Source of the DNA: Gracilibacillus lacisalsi DSM 19029 | GTDB lineage: Bacteria > Bacillota > Bacilli > Bacillales > Amphibacillaceae | Direction of reading: 5' to 3' | Length of the DNA stretch: 64,000 nucleotides | Assembly (NCBI RefSeq): GCF_000377765.1 | Contig: NZ_KB898665.1 | Location: forward strand, 248,001-312,000 | Shown: positions 37,676 to 46,741 of the stretch, piece after piece | Layout: each line of letters begins with the position of its first letter | Numbering within the stretch: position 1 is the first letter of the stretch | The notes under the pieces: generated by a model | What the model saw: the letters and a program-made list of their open reading frames with translations, nothing else | Databases searched by the model: none | Told to the model about the DNA's origin: nothing | Translations under genes and position numbers: made by a program

Positions 37676-38532
37676 TGCAAATTAGTAATGAAGATTATCA
37701 ACAATTTAAACCATTATTATTTTCATTAGGGTATCGATTATTAGGTTCCGTATCAGAAACTGAAGATATAGTGCAAGAAACTTTTTTAAAAGCGTTCGAA
37801 ATAACAGAACAGGAGATAGAAAATAAGAAAGCATATCTCTGCAAAATGATGACGAACCGCTGTCTTGATCTACTGAAATCTGCCCGGTATAAACGAGAGC
37901 AATACGTGGGGCCATGGAACCCCGAGCCTCTATTGCTAGAGCCATCATCTGACTTTGATCCAACAGAAGTAGTGCTACAAAAAGAAGGGTTAAGTATTGC
38001 TTATTTACGAATGATGGAACATTTAACACCAGATGAAAGAGCTGTCCTTCTTCTAAAAGAAATATTTGGCTTTCCGTACGCAGAAATTGCAAACGTTATT
38101 GCAAAGAAGGAAGCAAACTGCAGGAAAATTTTCAGTCGAGCAAAGCAAAAAATCTCACTCATAGAAGATGAAAGCCTAAACTATGAGAAAAACAAATCTA
38201 TTATCACCCGTTTTATCCAAGCATTTCAAACAGAGAATATGGATACCTTATTAGAACTGATCTCGGAAGATGTTACGCTATATTCTGATGGAGGAGGCAA
38301 AGTCCATGCTGCTATTCGTCCCGTTGTATCACTATCCAACGTATTGGCATTATTATACGGCATAACCAAAAAAGCTCCAGAAGACTTTTATCTCGATATT
38401 AAGAATGTTAATGGTCAGCCGGCAATTGTGATTTATATGAATGGAGCACTTCAGAGTATCATGAGTTTTTATATTAGTAACAACAAGGTTCATGAAATAT
38501 ATCTCACCGTGAATCCTGATAAATTGCCCTAA
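37675..38532 (+). CDS. ECF41-family RNA polymerase sigma factor with SnoaL-like C-terminal domain
   Basis: 285 residues. Sigma-2 (about 8-75, with SETEDIVQETFLKAFE) and sigma-4 (about 105-160, with LTPDERAVLLLKEIFGFPYAEIANVI) are followed by an NTF2/SnoaL-like extension. The hallmarks of ECF41 are all present: YVGPWNPEP (77-85) in the linker, DGGGK (205-209) and NPDKL (280-284) at the C-terminus. In this group the fused C-terminal domain controls activity in place of a separate anti-sigma factor. The gene overlaps the FAD oxidoreductase gene, and a DoxX-like gene follows. The activating signal is unknown. Confidence 0.9.
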   Translation: MQISNEDYQQFKPLLFSLGYRLLGSVSETEDIVQETFLKAFEITEQEIENKKAYLCKMMTNRCLDLLKSARYKREQYVGPWNPEPLLLEPSSDFDPTEVVLQKEGLSIAYLRMMEHLTPDERAVLLLKEIFGFPYAEIANVIAKKEANCRKIFSRAKQKISLIEDESLNYEKNKSIITRFIQAFQTENMDTLLELISEDVTLYSDGGGKVHAAIRPVVSLSNVLALLYGITKKAPEDFYLDIKNVNGQPAIVIYMNGALQSIMSFYISNNKVHEIYLTVNPDKLP

Positions 38533-38601
38533 GAATTTCTTTGCATAGCTTGTCTCCTTTCATGCATATATATAGATTATCAACGACTAAGGAGGCTTTT
38601 T

Positions 38602-38958
38602 ATGCCAAGAAATATTTCATCCTATCAACTTATTAGATATGTTGTTGGCTATGTATTTATCGCTTCTGCTTTAATGAAATTAGTAGTTGCTGATTTTACC
38701 GGTCCATTTTCTAATTACGGTGTACCGTACCCTCAAGCAGCGGTTTTAATTGTAGGTATTACAGAATTAATATGTGGGGTATTATTCGTTTTTAATTATT
38801 ATGTAAAAAAGGCAGCTATTCCACTATTAGTCATTATAGTCGCTGCACTTTTCCTTACGAAGGTTCCTGTGTTACAAGCAGGGCTACTTGAATTCGCATT
38901 TGAAGCAAGATTAGATATTGTCATGTTTTTTCTTCTTTATATACTTTGGAAAGACTAA
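38602..38958 (+). CDS. DoxX-like small integral membrane protein
   Basis: 118 residues, four predicted helices. The segment VGYVFIASALMKLVVADFTGPFSNYGVPYPQAAVLIVGITELICGVLF is typical of DoxX-type proteins (function often linked to respiratory or thiol redox membrane complexes). AAGGAGG precedes the ATG. It lies 69 bases after the ECF41 gene on the same strand with a strong terminator behind it. It is probably the last gene of the ECF41 operon, since no separate promoter or terminator is obvious in the gap. Confidence 0.78.
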   Translation: MPRNISSYQLIRYVVGYVFIASALMKLVVADFTGPFSNYGVPYPQAAVLIVGITELICGVLFVFNYYVKKAAIPLLVIIVAALFLTKVPVLQAGLLEFAFEARLDIVMFFLLYILWKD

Positions 38959-38965
38959 GAGTATC

Positions 38966-39008
38966 AATCAGCTATTATCATTAAATCGATAATAGCTGAT
39001 TATTTTGT
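38966..39008 (+). terminator. Terminator of the ECF41/DoxX operon
   Basis: Perfect 14-bp stem AATCAGCTATTATC (38966-38979) with GATAATAGCTGATT (38988-39001), followed by ATTTTGTG. Confidence 0.85.
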
Positions 39009-39070
39009 GTTATGTCAGGATTCAACTCCTATGTGATCTAAATCCAATCGATTAGCCAATTAGAAAATGT

Positions 39071-40765
39071 CTAAACTCTAAATTGAGCTATTTGCTGTTT
39101 TAAATTGGATAATTGACTAGTCTGCGATTGGATCGCTTGCTTCATTTCTTCTACTACGTCTTGCTGTTTTACCGATTGTTCTGACACTTTATTTGCATAA
39201 TTAGCTGATTCACTAACAATGCCCGCCATCTCTTCTGCTGATGCTGATACTTCTTCTGTACTAGCAGAAATTTGCTCTGAAGTAGAATAAACTTCCTCAA
39301 CTTGCTTTGAAACACCTTTTATAGCTTCTAAAATATCTTGGAAAGAAGCTCCTGTTTGTTCCATGACGTGCAATCCTTCAGACACTTCTTTCTCAATGGT
39401 ATTCATTGATTGAACAGATGATTGGGAATCTTTTTGAATAGATGTAATTAATGACGTAACATTTAATGTTGCCTCATTCGTTTGCTCCGCCAATTTTCTT
39501 ACCTCATCTGCCACTACAGCAAAACCTTTTCCATGTTCTCCAGCTCTTGCAGCCTCAATTGCTGCATTTAATGCTAATAAATTGGTTTGTTCAGCTATCT
39601 CTTGAATAAGATTAATGATATTGCTAATTTCTTGTGATCTCTCACCCAGTGAATTGGTTACTTTCGTTGATTCGATGACCATATCATTAATGGCGTTCAT
39701 TTGTTGATTCGCTTGAGTGATCAATTGGTTACCACTCATAGCAGCTTCCGTTGTAACATTAGACGACTCCTTCACTGATTGCATGCTATTTGCTATATCT
39801 TGTACCCCAATTGACATTTCCTCTGTTGCTTTCGCTGTTTGCTCTGCACTTTCTTCCTGGGTCTGTGATCCTTCAGCTACTTGTTGGATCGCTGATGAGA
39901 TCTCAGCAGTACTATTTGTTACTTCTCGCGTCTTATCATTTAATACAAGAGACTCATTTGTAGTATCCTGTATTGTTCGATTTATGCTTATTATTAGCGA
40001 TTGCATATTCTCCATCATTTGATTAAAAGAACGTGATATAATGCCTATTTCATCTTTACTTTTCACTGGTAACCTTACCGTTAAGTCTCCTTCATTACTA
40101 GCTAAACGTTGCATATAATGAGAAATTTCGGTTAACGGACGTATTTTTTTGAATAAAATAAAAAACGTCGCAATTACTAATAAAAACATGAGAAAAATTA
40201 GACTATATGTCACATATAAGTAAATATTCAATATTTGTTCCGAGCTCGTTGTTTCGTTTTGTGCTCGTTGATTCATCATTTGTTGAAATTCTTCAATCGG
40301 CTCCATAATGATCGCTTTGTTTTGATCATACTTTTCATCAAACATTAATTGACGGGCTCTTTCAAAATCCCCTTCCTCCACAGCAGTCATTGCAGCTTCT
40401 TCTGTTTCGACTAAAGCATCAGAATTACTTTTCGCTTCTTCAATCAGTGCAAGTTCTTCTTCTGGAGCATCCATCTCTTTCAAACGTTGCACAACTTTAT
40501 CCCGTGTTTGTATTTCATTCACTTCTCTCCAGTAATTTTCATAATACTCCGTTTCTCCAAATTGCACATAACGACGTGCTTGATCAGTTAAGTAATCGGA
40601 TGCGTCCGCTAAATCAATGCCTAATTGCTTGAATTCTGATTGTCTGTCATAGGCAAGCCTTTGTTCCTGTTGACTTTCATTCATTTTAAACAGTGTATAA
40701 CCAATGGCCACTGCGAAAATAAGATAGATCACACTTATCCATTTTAAAATTGATGCTATCTTCAT
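39071..40765 (-). CDS. Methyl-accepting chemotaxis protein, transmembrane, four-helix-bundle sensor
   Basis: 564 residues. TM1 is about residues 8-27 and TM2 about 180-205. The extracellular part between them is all helical and acidic, like 4HB_MCP sensors. HAMP (about 206-260) includes [16 protein letters not shown]-like [21 protein letters not shown]. The signalling hairpin tip [38 protein letters not shown] is fully conserved. It signals to CheA/CheW. The ligand cannot be told. It stands alone with GAGGGGGAG before the start, and no che genes are near. Confidence 0.92.
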   Translation of the reverse strand: MKIASILKWISVIYLIFAVAIGYTLFKMNESQQEQRLAYDRQSEFKQLGIDLADASDYLTDQARRYVQFGETEYYENYWREVNEIQTRDKVVQRLKEMDAPEEELALIEEAKSNSDALVETEEAAMTAVEEGDFERARQLMFDEKYDQNKAIIMEPIEEFQQMMNQRAQNETTSSEQILNIYLYVTYSLIFLMFLLVIATFFILFKKIRPLTEISHYMQRLASNEGDLTVRLPVKSKDEIGIISRSFNQMMENMQSLIISINRTIQDTTNESLVLNDKTREVTNSTAEISSAIQQVAEGSQTQEESAEQTAKATEEMSIGVQDIANSMQSVKESSNVTTEAAMSGNQLITQANQQMNAINDMVIESTKVTNSLGERSQEISNIINLIQEIAEQTNLLALNAAIEAARAGEHGKGFAVVADEVRKLAEQTNEATLNVTSLITSIQKDSQSSVQSMNTIEKEVSEGLHVMEQTGASFQDILEAIKGVSKQVEEVYSTSEQISASTEEVSASAEEMAGIVSESANYANKVSEQSVKQQDVVEEMKQAIQSQTSQLSNLKQQIAQFRV

Positions 40766-41070
40766 CTTGAACTCCCCCTCTATAGTTACTATTTGATCAT
40801 TATTTCCTATTACAATATGACCAATCAGCGAAAATACTGACAGTATATAATTTAAAAGGGAGTATTTCTATCGTTATGTTAGAAAATCTTCCAAATCATT
40901 GTAAGATAACGAGACTTCCATAACTGGATATTTTTGACACAATTTTAAATTAAATATAGCAGGAAAAATCATATTATTTATATTCTATCCGATTCAGTGA
41001 TTCCGTTCACCACAACAGTTATGGCGACGTTTTTTATCATTCATTTTTAATATGATCAACAGTAAATAAT
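40766..41070. other. Divergent intergenic region, no gene seen
   Basis: Spacer between the chemoreceptor and symporter genes. No open frame with a ribosome site was found. A sigma-D type promoter (TAAA-N15-GCCGATAT) for the chemoreceptor was looked for but no good match found. Confidence 0.4.
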
Positions 41071-41099
41071 TTGATAGGGATTTATGCACCATATATAAT
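41071..41099 (+). promoter_or_regulatory. Sigma-A promoter of the symporter/peptidase operon
   Basis: TTGATA (41071-41076), 17-base spacer, TATAAT (41094-41099). Near-consensus vegetative promoter, 55 bases upstream of the symporter ATG. Confidence 0.78.
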
Positions 41100-41153
41100 G
41101 AGTAAGCACCTTTAGATAAAGACTATATATAAAAAACAGGAGTGAATGATGTA

Positions 41154-42551
41154 ATGGAACTTGAAGCAAATCCCCAATTATTATGGTTCATTGGGATCTA
41201 TGCTGTCATAATGATCGGACTAGGCATTTATATGTCCAAGAAAGTGTCCAATAGCACAGACTTTATCCTAGCTGGAAAAAGTTTAGGACCTCTCGTATTA
41301 ATGGGTACTTTGCTAGCTACCTGGACAGGAAGTGGTAGTATATCAGGTGGAGAAACATCTGTTGCTTATAGTTTTGGTATTCTCCCTTCCCTGATGTTAA
41401 TGATACCCACTTTAACCGGGATTTTTACTCTTTACATAGCGGCGCCTAAAATCAGAGCATTTGGAAAATATACGATTTCCGGTATTCTTGAAGAAAAATA
41501 TGGAGTCTCTGCTCGCAATCTTGCCAGTATTATTGTTCTTTTAGCTTATGTAGGGATCGTTTCCTATCAAATGAAAGGATTCGGATTTATTCTTAATCTT
41601 ACAACAGGAATGAGTGTAGAGACCGGTACGATTATAGCAGCTGTTTTAATCATTTTTCTTGCGATGATTGGAGGTCTTAAATCCGTATCTCAAACAGATG
41701 CAATCAGTGGTTTCTTAATGGTTGGTGGTCTAGTGATTACCGTACCAACGATTTTCGCTGTTGCCGGTGGTTGGGATTCGATCGTTGAAAATGTCCCCGA
41801 TTCACACCTGACTGCAACGGGCGGACTAACAAACATCCAATTGATTGGCTACCTATTACCGTCCTTATTCCTTTTACTTGGTGACCAAAACATGTATCAA
41901 CGTTTAGCATCATCAAAAGGAGATGCCTCATCAAGAAAGGCTCAAATCGGCTGGCTTCTTATTATGTTAATTATTTCTCCAGCCATTTCCCTAATTGCCT
42001 TTGCATCTCGTTCGTTATTCCCTGATATAGATCCAGGAATGGCCTTAATGGCGACAACGCTCGCAATGCCGATAGCAATTGGAGGAGTTTTACTTGCGGC
42101 AGCCGCTGCTTTTATCATTACAACAGGTAACTCCTATTTGCTTTCTGCAGCTACCAATATGACGTATGATATTTACGGAAAATATATTAATAAAGATGCA
42201 TCAGATCAAAAACAATTAAGGATGACCAAAGTTTTTATCGTCATTCTTGGTGTATTTGCCTATTTATTGATTAGCTTTTTCCCAACGGTGTTAGAAGTCC
42301 AAATGTATGCTTATACCGTTTATGGTGCAGGTATCACACCAGCAATTTTAGCGGTATTCTTCTGGAAACGCGTCAATGCAATCGGTGGTATTTCTTCCAT
42401 GATCGTAGGTGTTGTAACAACATTAGTATGGGAAATTATCCTCGGTAAACCATTTGACTTAAATAGTGTTGTTATTTCAGTTCCTGCTGCGGTTATTGTA
42501 TTAATAGTTGTATCATTAACTACGCAGAAGAAAACAACGAATAATTCCTGA
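41154..42551 (+). CDS. Sodium:solute symporter family (SSS) permease
   Basis: 465 residues from the ATG at 41154, eight bases after AGGAGTG; the in-frame GTG at 41142 sits inside the ribosome site. About thirteen hydrophobic helices. The segments GKSLGPLVLMGTLLATWTGSGSISGGETSVAYSFG, GGLKSVSQTDAISGFLMVGGL and GDQNMYQRLASSKGDASSRKAQIGW match the SSS family. It couples Na+ entry to solute uptake, which suits a salt-adapted cell. The substrate is unknown; the next gene is an Xaa-Pro-type peptidase, which hints at proline, a peptide or a related amino acid. Confidence 0.85.
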   Translation: MELEANPQLLWFIGIYAVIMIGLGIYMSKKVSNSTDFILAGKSLGPLVLMGTLLATWTGSGSISGGETSVAYSFGILPSLMLMIPTLTGIFTLYIAAPKIRAFGKYTISGILEEKYGVSARNLASIIVLLAYVGIVSYQMKGFGFILNLTTGMSVETGTIIAAVLIIFLAMIGGLKSVSQTDAISGFLMVGGLVITVPTIFAVAGGWDSIVENVPDSHLTATGGLTNIQLIGYLLPSLFLLLGDQNMYQRLASSKGDASSRKAQIGWLLIMLIISPAISLIAFASRSLFPDIDPGMALMATTLAMPIAIGGVLLAAAAAFIITTGNSYLLSAATNMTYDIYGKYINKDASDQKQLRMTKVFIVILGVFAYLLISFFPTVLEVQMYAYTVYGAGITPAILAVFFWKRVNAIGGISSMIVGVVTTLVWEIILGKPFDLNSVVISVPAAVIVLIVVSLTTQKKTTNNS

Positions 42552-42565
42552 TAGGAGTGTCCAAC

Positions 42566-43666
42566 ATGCAAGAACGATTAACAAAAGTAACGGAATGGAT
42601 GAACGAGAAGAATATTGAAGTATCTTTCCTGAACTCAACTGAAAATGTCTTTTATTTATCCAATTTTTATACAGACCCACATGAACGTTTGATGGGAATC
42701 CTTGTATTTAAACAAGCACAACCAGTATTTGTCCTACCTGAAATGGAAGCAGGTCAATTAAAGAATACAGGATGGAAATACGACATTATTGGATATTCTG
42801 ATCACGAAGATCCATGGCAACTTATGCAAACTACATTAGAAAAAAAGCAATTAGAAAAAGTGGAAGCAGTTGCTATTGAAAAAGAAGTTCTCACTTACAA
42901 ACGGAGTGAAGAGTTTCTATCCTTCTTCCCAGAGGCAAAAGTCATATCTATAGAAGAAAAATTAAATGACATGCGTGTTGTGAAGGATGAGGCAGAAATC
43001 ACGATCATTCGGCGCGCTGCAAACATGGCTGATTATGGAGTTCAAGTAGGTATTGATGCACTCGAAGAAGGTATTAGCGAAATGGAAGTATTAGCAAAAA
43101 TCGAATATGAATTGAAAAGAAAAGGAATAAGAGAAATGTCCTTTTCAACCATGGTACTATTTGGTGAAAAAACTGGAGACCCTCACGGAAATCCCGGTGA
43201 TCGAACATTAAAAGCCGGTGATATGGTTCTCTTTGATTTAGGAGTTGTACTGGATGGCTATTGCTCAGACATTACACGAACCGTAGCATTTAAAACAGTC
43301 TCAGACAAACAAAAAGAAATTTACCAAACCGTATTAAAAGCACAACAAGCTTCCTTAGAAAAAAGCAAACCAGGTAATCGTATCGGAGATTTAGACAACG
43401 CTGCTCGAAATATTATCACCGATGCTGGATACGGAGACTACTTCCCACATCGGATTGGACATGGTATGGGCATCAATGTTCATGAGTTTCCTTCGATAAG
43501 TCATCTAAATGATGGCATTCTTACAAAAGGAATGATTTATACGATTGAACCAGGGATATACATTCCAGGAATCGGTGGTGTAAGAATAGAAGACGATGTA
43601 CTAGTTACAGCAGATGGTTATGAAACATTGACCAAATTCCCCAAAGAACTACAAATAATAGAATAA
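42566..43666 (+). CDS. M24 family metallopeptidase (Xaa-Pro aminopeptidase/dipeptidase type)
   Basis: 366 residues from the ATG at 42566 (AGGAGTG six bases upstream; the GTG at 42557 lies inside that site). An N-terminal creatinase-like domain precedes the pita-bread catalytic domain. Metal ligands are visible in order: DLGVVLDGYCSDITRT (two Asp), HRIGHGMGINVHEFP (His), TIEPGIYIPG (Glu) and RIEDDV (Glu). It removes or splits Xaa-Pro bonds in the cytoplasm. It starts 14 bases after the symporter stop, so the two are one operon, ended by a strong terminator. Confidence 0.88.
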   Translation: MQERLTKVTEWMNEKNIEVSFLNSTENVFYLSNFYTDPHERLMGILVFKQAQPVFVLPEMEAGQLKNTGWKYDIIGYSDHEDPWQLMQTTLEKKQLEKVEAVAIEKEVLTYKRSEEFLSFFPEAKVISIEEKLNDMRVVKDEAEITIIRRAANMADYGVQVGIDALEEGISEMEVLAKIEYELKRKGIREMSFSTMVLFGEKTGDPHGNPGDRTLKAGDMVLFDLGVVLDGYCSDITRTVAFKTVSDKQKEIYQTVLKAQQASLEKSKPGNRIGDLDNAARNIITDAGYGDYFPHRIGHGMGINVHEFPSISHLNDGILTKGMIYTIEPGIYIPGIGGVRIEDDVLVTADGYETLTKFPKELQIIE

Positions 43667-43694
43667 TTTAAGGCTAGTGCGCTCTTAGTGCAGT

Positions 43695-43746
43695 AAGAAT
43701 ACTCATATAAGTAACTTTCCACTTGCTTATATGGGTATTCTTTTTT
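43695..43746 (+). terminator. Terminator of the symporter/peptidase operon
   Basis: 17-bp stem AAGAATACTCATATAAG (43695-43711) with its near-complement at 43726-43742 (one G-T type mismatch area), followed by TTTTT. Confidence 0.88.
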
Positions 43747-44088
43747 CAGATGATGCCATGTCCCACTCTCGGTCGCTGATTAATTTGGGAGTGATTACCC
43801 TTTGGATGATCATTGTGCTTTGCAAGAGACAGTTATCATCGCATTCTATTGTTACCACATACGTAATCGGCGTTTTTTTGCAGATGTATTGGAGGGTTTG
43901 TTTAACCTGATTTTAGGCCTTTATCAATTTCCGACTCATTTGAGTACTAACCCCATTTATGAAAACGAATTTGGTGTTATTTTCACCGATTTTTTAATCC
44001 TCCCCATATGAATTTATCCAATAAACTTTGGAAAGAATAATAGTGTATTAATTTTATAGATTATCAGAGTTTGCAGGAGGAATAAGTA
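43747..44088. other. Intergenic stretch, possible gene remnant
   Basis: About 340 bases. A 69-codon frame at 43802-44011 encodes a hydrophobic sequence but has no ribosome site and an unnatural mix of Cys, His and aromatic residues. I found no gene. A ribosome site (AGGAGGAATAAG) at the right end belongs to the next gene. Confidence 0.4.
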
Positions 44089-44775
44089 GTGGAATTAATC
44101 CAAATATTGACAAAATTAGTGATAGGTTTCTTTTTACTATTTCTGTTAGTTAGAATTATAGGATCAAAATTAATAGACCAGTTTACTCCTTTTCATTTTA
44201 TATCAGCTGTTGTGTTAAGTGAATTGTTGGGAAATGCCATTTATGAAGAGAAGGTTCCCATTAGCTATATCTTCTTTACCTTACTTATATGGGGATCTTT
44301 ATTGTTTTTAGTAGAATACATTGCTCAGAAATCTCTTTTTTATAGAGGAAAGTTCGAAGGGAAGCCTGCCACCGTTATCCGAGATGGTCAAATCGACTTT
44401 GACGAGTTAAAGAAAAGTCGGATGAATCTTAACCAATTACAAAGTCTACTTCGGCAAAGTGAAATTTTTTCTATTCGTGAGGTAGCATTTGCACTTATCG
44501 AACCTAATGGCTCCATAAGTGTATTAAAAAAAGCACAATATAAAAAAACTACTCAGCAAGACTTCAATATGCCTCCACAACCTATTTATCTGCCTATAAC
44601 AGTAATTAAGGATGGCGAAATTTTGAAAGAACATTTAACAGAAATAAACAAAGACGTACCATGGTTACAGAACCAGTTATTAGCCCATAACATAAGCAGA
44701 GTGGAAGACGTGCTTTTCGCTGAATGGCTTGAAAACGATGGTTTATTTATTATTCCACATAAACAATTAACATAA
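44089..44775 (+). CDS. DUF421 (YetF/YrbG-type) membrane protein
   Basis: 228 residues. GTG start with GCAGGAGGAATAAG upstream. Three N-terminal helices (about 5-90) precede a cytoplasmic domain with GKPATVIRDGQIDFDELKKSRMNLNQLQSLLRQSEIFSIREVAFALIEPNGSISVLKKA-type sequence, the DUF421 signature. Function is unknown; family members are common in spore-formers and some are linked to sporulation or stress. It is probably a single gene or cotranscribed with the membrane protein that follows 106 bases later. Confidence 0.85.
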   Translation: MELIQILTKLVIGFFLLFLLVRIIGSKLIDQFTPFHFISAVVLSELLGNAIYEEKVPISYIFFTLLIWGSLLFLVEYIAQKSLFYRGKFEGKPATVIRDGQIDFDELKKSRMNLNQLQSLLRQSEIFSIREVAFALIEPNGSISVLKKAQYKKTTQQDFNMPPQPIYLPITVIKDGEILKEHLTEINKDVPWLQNQLLAHNISRVEDVLFAEWLENDGLFIIPHKQLT

Positions 44776-44881
44776 GTACGATTTAATCAAAATTTTACAT
44801 TTAACAGCACGAAAACACGTTACAATTGTAAGTAAAATTGGATGATATGAACTATTCTCCATGCTTGAGGTGGTGTTTAAT

Positions 44882-45448
44882 ATGTTCGCAGGTCATTTCG
44901 GAGTTGCCGCTGCAGTAAAAAGTAAAGCGCCAGAATTACCGCTTTGGTCACTATTAGTTAGTACACAATTACTTGATATCGCATTTATTCCGTTTAATTT
45001 AGCAGGATTAGAATATATGGAGCCTATCGGTGAGGGTGGCTATGCTAATATGATGATTTATGCATTCTACACTCACTCTTTAGTGGGAGCACTGTTGCTT
45101 TCACTTCTCTTCGGATTACTTGGTTCAAAATTTTGGGGTAAAAAATCTGGAGTGATTATAGGTGCTGTTATATTTAGTCACTGGATTTTAGATTTGCTTG
45201 TTCATCGGCCGGATATACCTATTTTCCCAGGAAATGCAGGTAATTTTCCGCTTCTTGGTTTAGGACTATGGCAGTCTATGCCTGCAAGTATTCTAGTGGA
45301 ATTCCTCCTTATTGCTATTGGTTCCTTTCTGTATTTCAAATATGCACTTAAATCTTCAGGACCTAAACACAGAGTGAAAGGAATTGTAGCTGGATGTGTG
45401 ATGACTTTATTTCTTTTTCTTTCTTTAGGCTTTGATGCGTTTTTATAG
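44882..45448 (+). CDS. Integral membrane protein, unknown function
   Basis: 188 residues from the ATG at 44882 (GAGGTGGTG nine bases upstream); the earlier ATG at 44861 runs through that site. Five to six hydrophobic helices. The start MFAGHFGVAAAVKSKAPELPLW and SHWILDLLVHRPDIPIFPG, with paired His and Asp, recall the YdjM/LexA-binding membrane-bound metal-dependent hydrolase group, but the match is not certain enough to name. The conserved H, D and R residues facing one side suggest a metal site. No operon partner is clear. Confidence 0.7.
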   Translation: MFAGHFGVAAAVKSKAPELPLWSLLVSTQLLDIAFIPFNLAGLEYMEPIGEGGYANMMIYAFYTHSLVGALLLSLLFGLLGSKFWGKKSGVIIGAVIFSHWILDLLVHRPDIPIFPGNAGNFPLLGLGLWQSMPASILVEFLLIAIGSFLYFKYALKSSGPKHRVKGIVAGCVMTLFLFLSLGFDAFL

Positions 45449-45507
45449 GATAGAAGATCCTCACGCAATGGGTACGATAAAGAATATGATTTCGAACATA
45501 TGTAAAA

Positions 45508-45691
45508 AGAGGCTGGGACAAAAGAATATTTAGATAGGAAAAATCCGAACAATAAAGTCTGAGTACACATACCGCTTTCGGCAAAAAACTTCGGCTCGTG
45601 CTGTTCCCACAGGAGTCTGCGTATTTTGCCTACGCTTAGTTCAGATTGTTCGGATTCTCGTTCCATCTATTTAGTTATGTCCCAGCCTCTT
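45508..45691. repeat. Long imperfect inverted-repeat element (AAGAGGCTGGGAC ends)
   Basis: AAGAGGCTGGGAC at 45508-45520 is repeated inverted as GTCCCAGCCTCTT at 45679-45691. Inside, AATCCGAACAAT pairs with ATTGTTCGGATT. The whole can fold into one long hairpin of about 184 bases. I recall 'aggctgggacataa' and the 'cacaggagtctgcg...tttgcctacgct' segment as widespread intergenic repeats in Bacillaceae. It lies between convergent genes and could also end transcription. A fragment of a similar element is at 49961. Confidence 0.8.
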
Positions 45692-45705
45692 CTCACTTCA
45701 TCCTA

Positions 45706-46650
45706 TTAATCAACCGTAATAACAATCTTTCCTACAGCGTGATGCGTTTCGCTTAATGCATGAGCATCATAAACGCCTTGCTGTGTTAATGGGAAAGTAC
45801 TACCCACAATGCTTTTCATTTTTTTCGCTTGTAGTAGATCAGCTAACTTACTAAGTTGTTTACCTTCGGGTTGCAACCAAATTCCGATGGTCTCCACATT
45901 TTTCTCTTTTGCTTTTTCTTGATCTGGTGCGCCTACCACGGTTATGAGTCGTCCACTATTTTCTTTCAGGACATCAAAACTGTTAAGCTGCACCTCACCA
46001 CCCATTGTATCTAACACAAGATCTATTTCTTGTACGACATCTCTAAAATCAGTAGTGCGATAATCAATGACCTCATCTGCACCAAGTGATTGAAGTAGTT
46101 CATGATTCTTTTCACTTGCTGTCGTATATACATACGCTCCTGCTTCTTTAGCTAGTTGGATTGCATATGTTCCAACTCCACCTGCACCAGCATGAACTAA
46201 CACTTTCTCTCCTTCTTTTAGGTGGCCATGATCAAATAAGCCTTGATAGGCTGTCATTCCGGCCAGTGGTACTGCTGCTGCCTCTTCAAAAGATATATTA
46301 GCTGGTTTCTTCGCTAATAAATGATCGTCAACAACGGTATACTCTGCATAAGTACCAAAGCGTGTTGTTTCTGGACGGGCAAATACTTCATCGCCTTCCT
46401 GCCAATCAGTTACTGCTGATCCAACAGCTTCAATAACACCTGCAACATCCCAACCTAGAATAATTGGAAACTCCCAATCAAACATTTGTTTTAAATATCC
46501 TTCACGAAGTTTCCAATCAATCGGATTAATCGACGTTGCTTTCACACGTACTAATACCTGATGTTCCCCTAGTTCCGGTAAAGTGACTTGGCCTTCTTCT
46601 AATACATCTTTACTGCCATATTTATTAATAATCACGGCTCTTGTTTCCAT
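45706..46650 (-). CDS. NADP-dependent quinone-oxidoreductase-like MDR protein
   Basis: 314 residues. N-terminal GroES-like domain (SINPIDWKLREGYL, GWDVAGVIEAVG), Rossmann motif VHAGAGGVGTYAIQLAKEAGAYVYTTAS, Asp-rich centre and C-terminal GKIVITV. No catalytic or structural zinc Cys. It belongs to the same branch as the protein at 13431, with about one third to one half identity by eye. Likely a reductase of quinones or reactive enones. A spacer of about 90 bases separates it from the MFS gene upstream on the same strand. Confidence 0.85.
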   Translation of the reverse strand: METRAVIINKYGSKDVLEEGQVTLPELGEHQVLVRVKATSINPIDWKLREGYLKQMFDWEFPIILGWDVAGVIEAVGSAVTDWQEGDEVFARPETTRFGTYAEYTVVDDHLLAKKPANISFEEAAAVPLAGMTAYQGLFDHGHLKEGEKVLVHAGAGGVGTYAIQLAKEAGAYVYTTASEKNHELLQSLGADEVIDYRTTDFRDVVQEIDLVLDTMGGEVQLNSFDVLKENSGRLITVVGAPDQEKAKEKNVETIGIWLQPEGKQLSKLADLLQAKKMKSIVGSTFPLTQQGVYDAHALSETHHAVGKIVITVD

Positions 46651-46741
46651 GATAATTCACCTCTTTTTTTATATTCAGAGTCATTCAGTCTGAGATGGAT
46701 ATAGTACCATTTTTAGTATGACCAAGGAAAATATTCTGATT

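Noticed and set aside
38541-38590. Second ECF41 promoter before the DoxX-like gene
   Set aside because: TGTCTCC is present but no CGTC at 16 bases; does not fit the motif.
40766-40870. Sigma-D promoter for the chemoreceptor gene
   Set aside because: A TAAA near 40855 has no GCCGATAT-like box at 15 bases; the nearest GCTGATT is six bases too far.
43802-44011. 69-codon open frame after the M24 peptidase operon
   Set aside because: No ribosome site, odd amino acid mix and no recognisable family; treated as non-coding.
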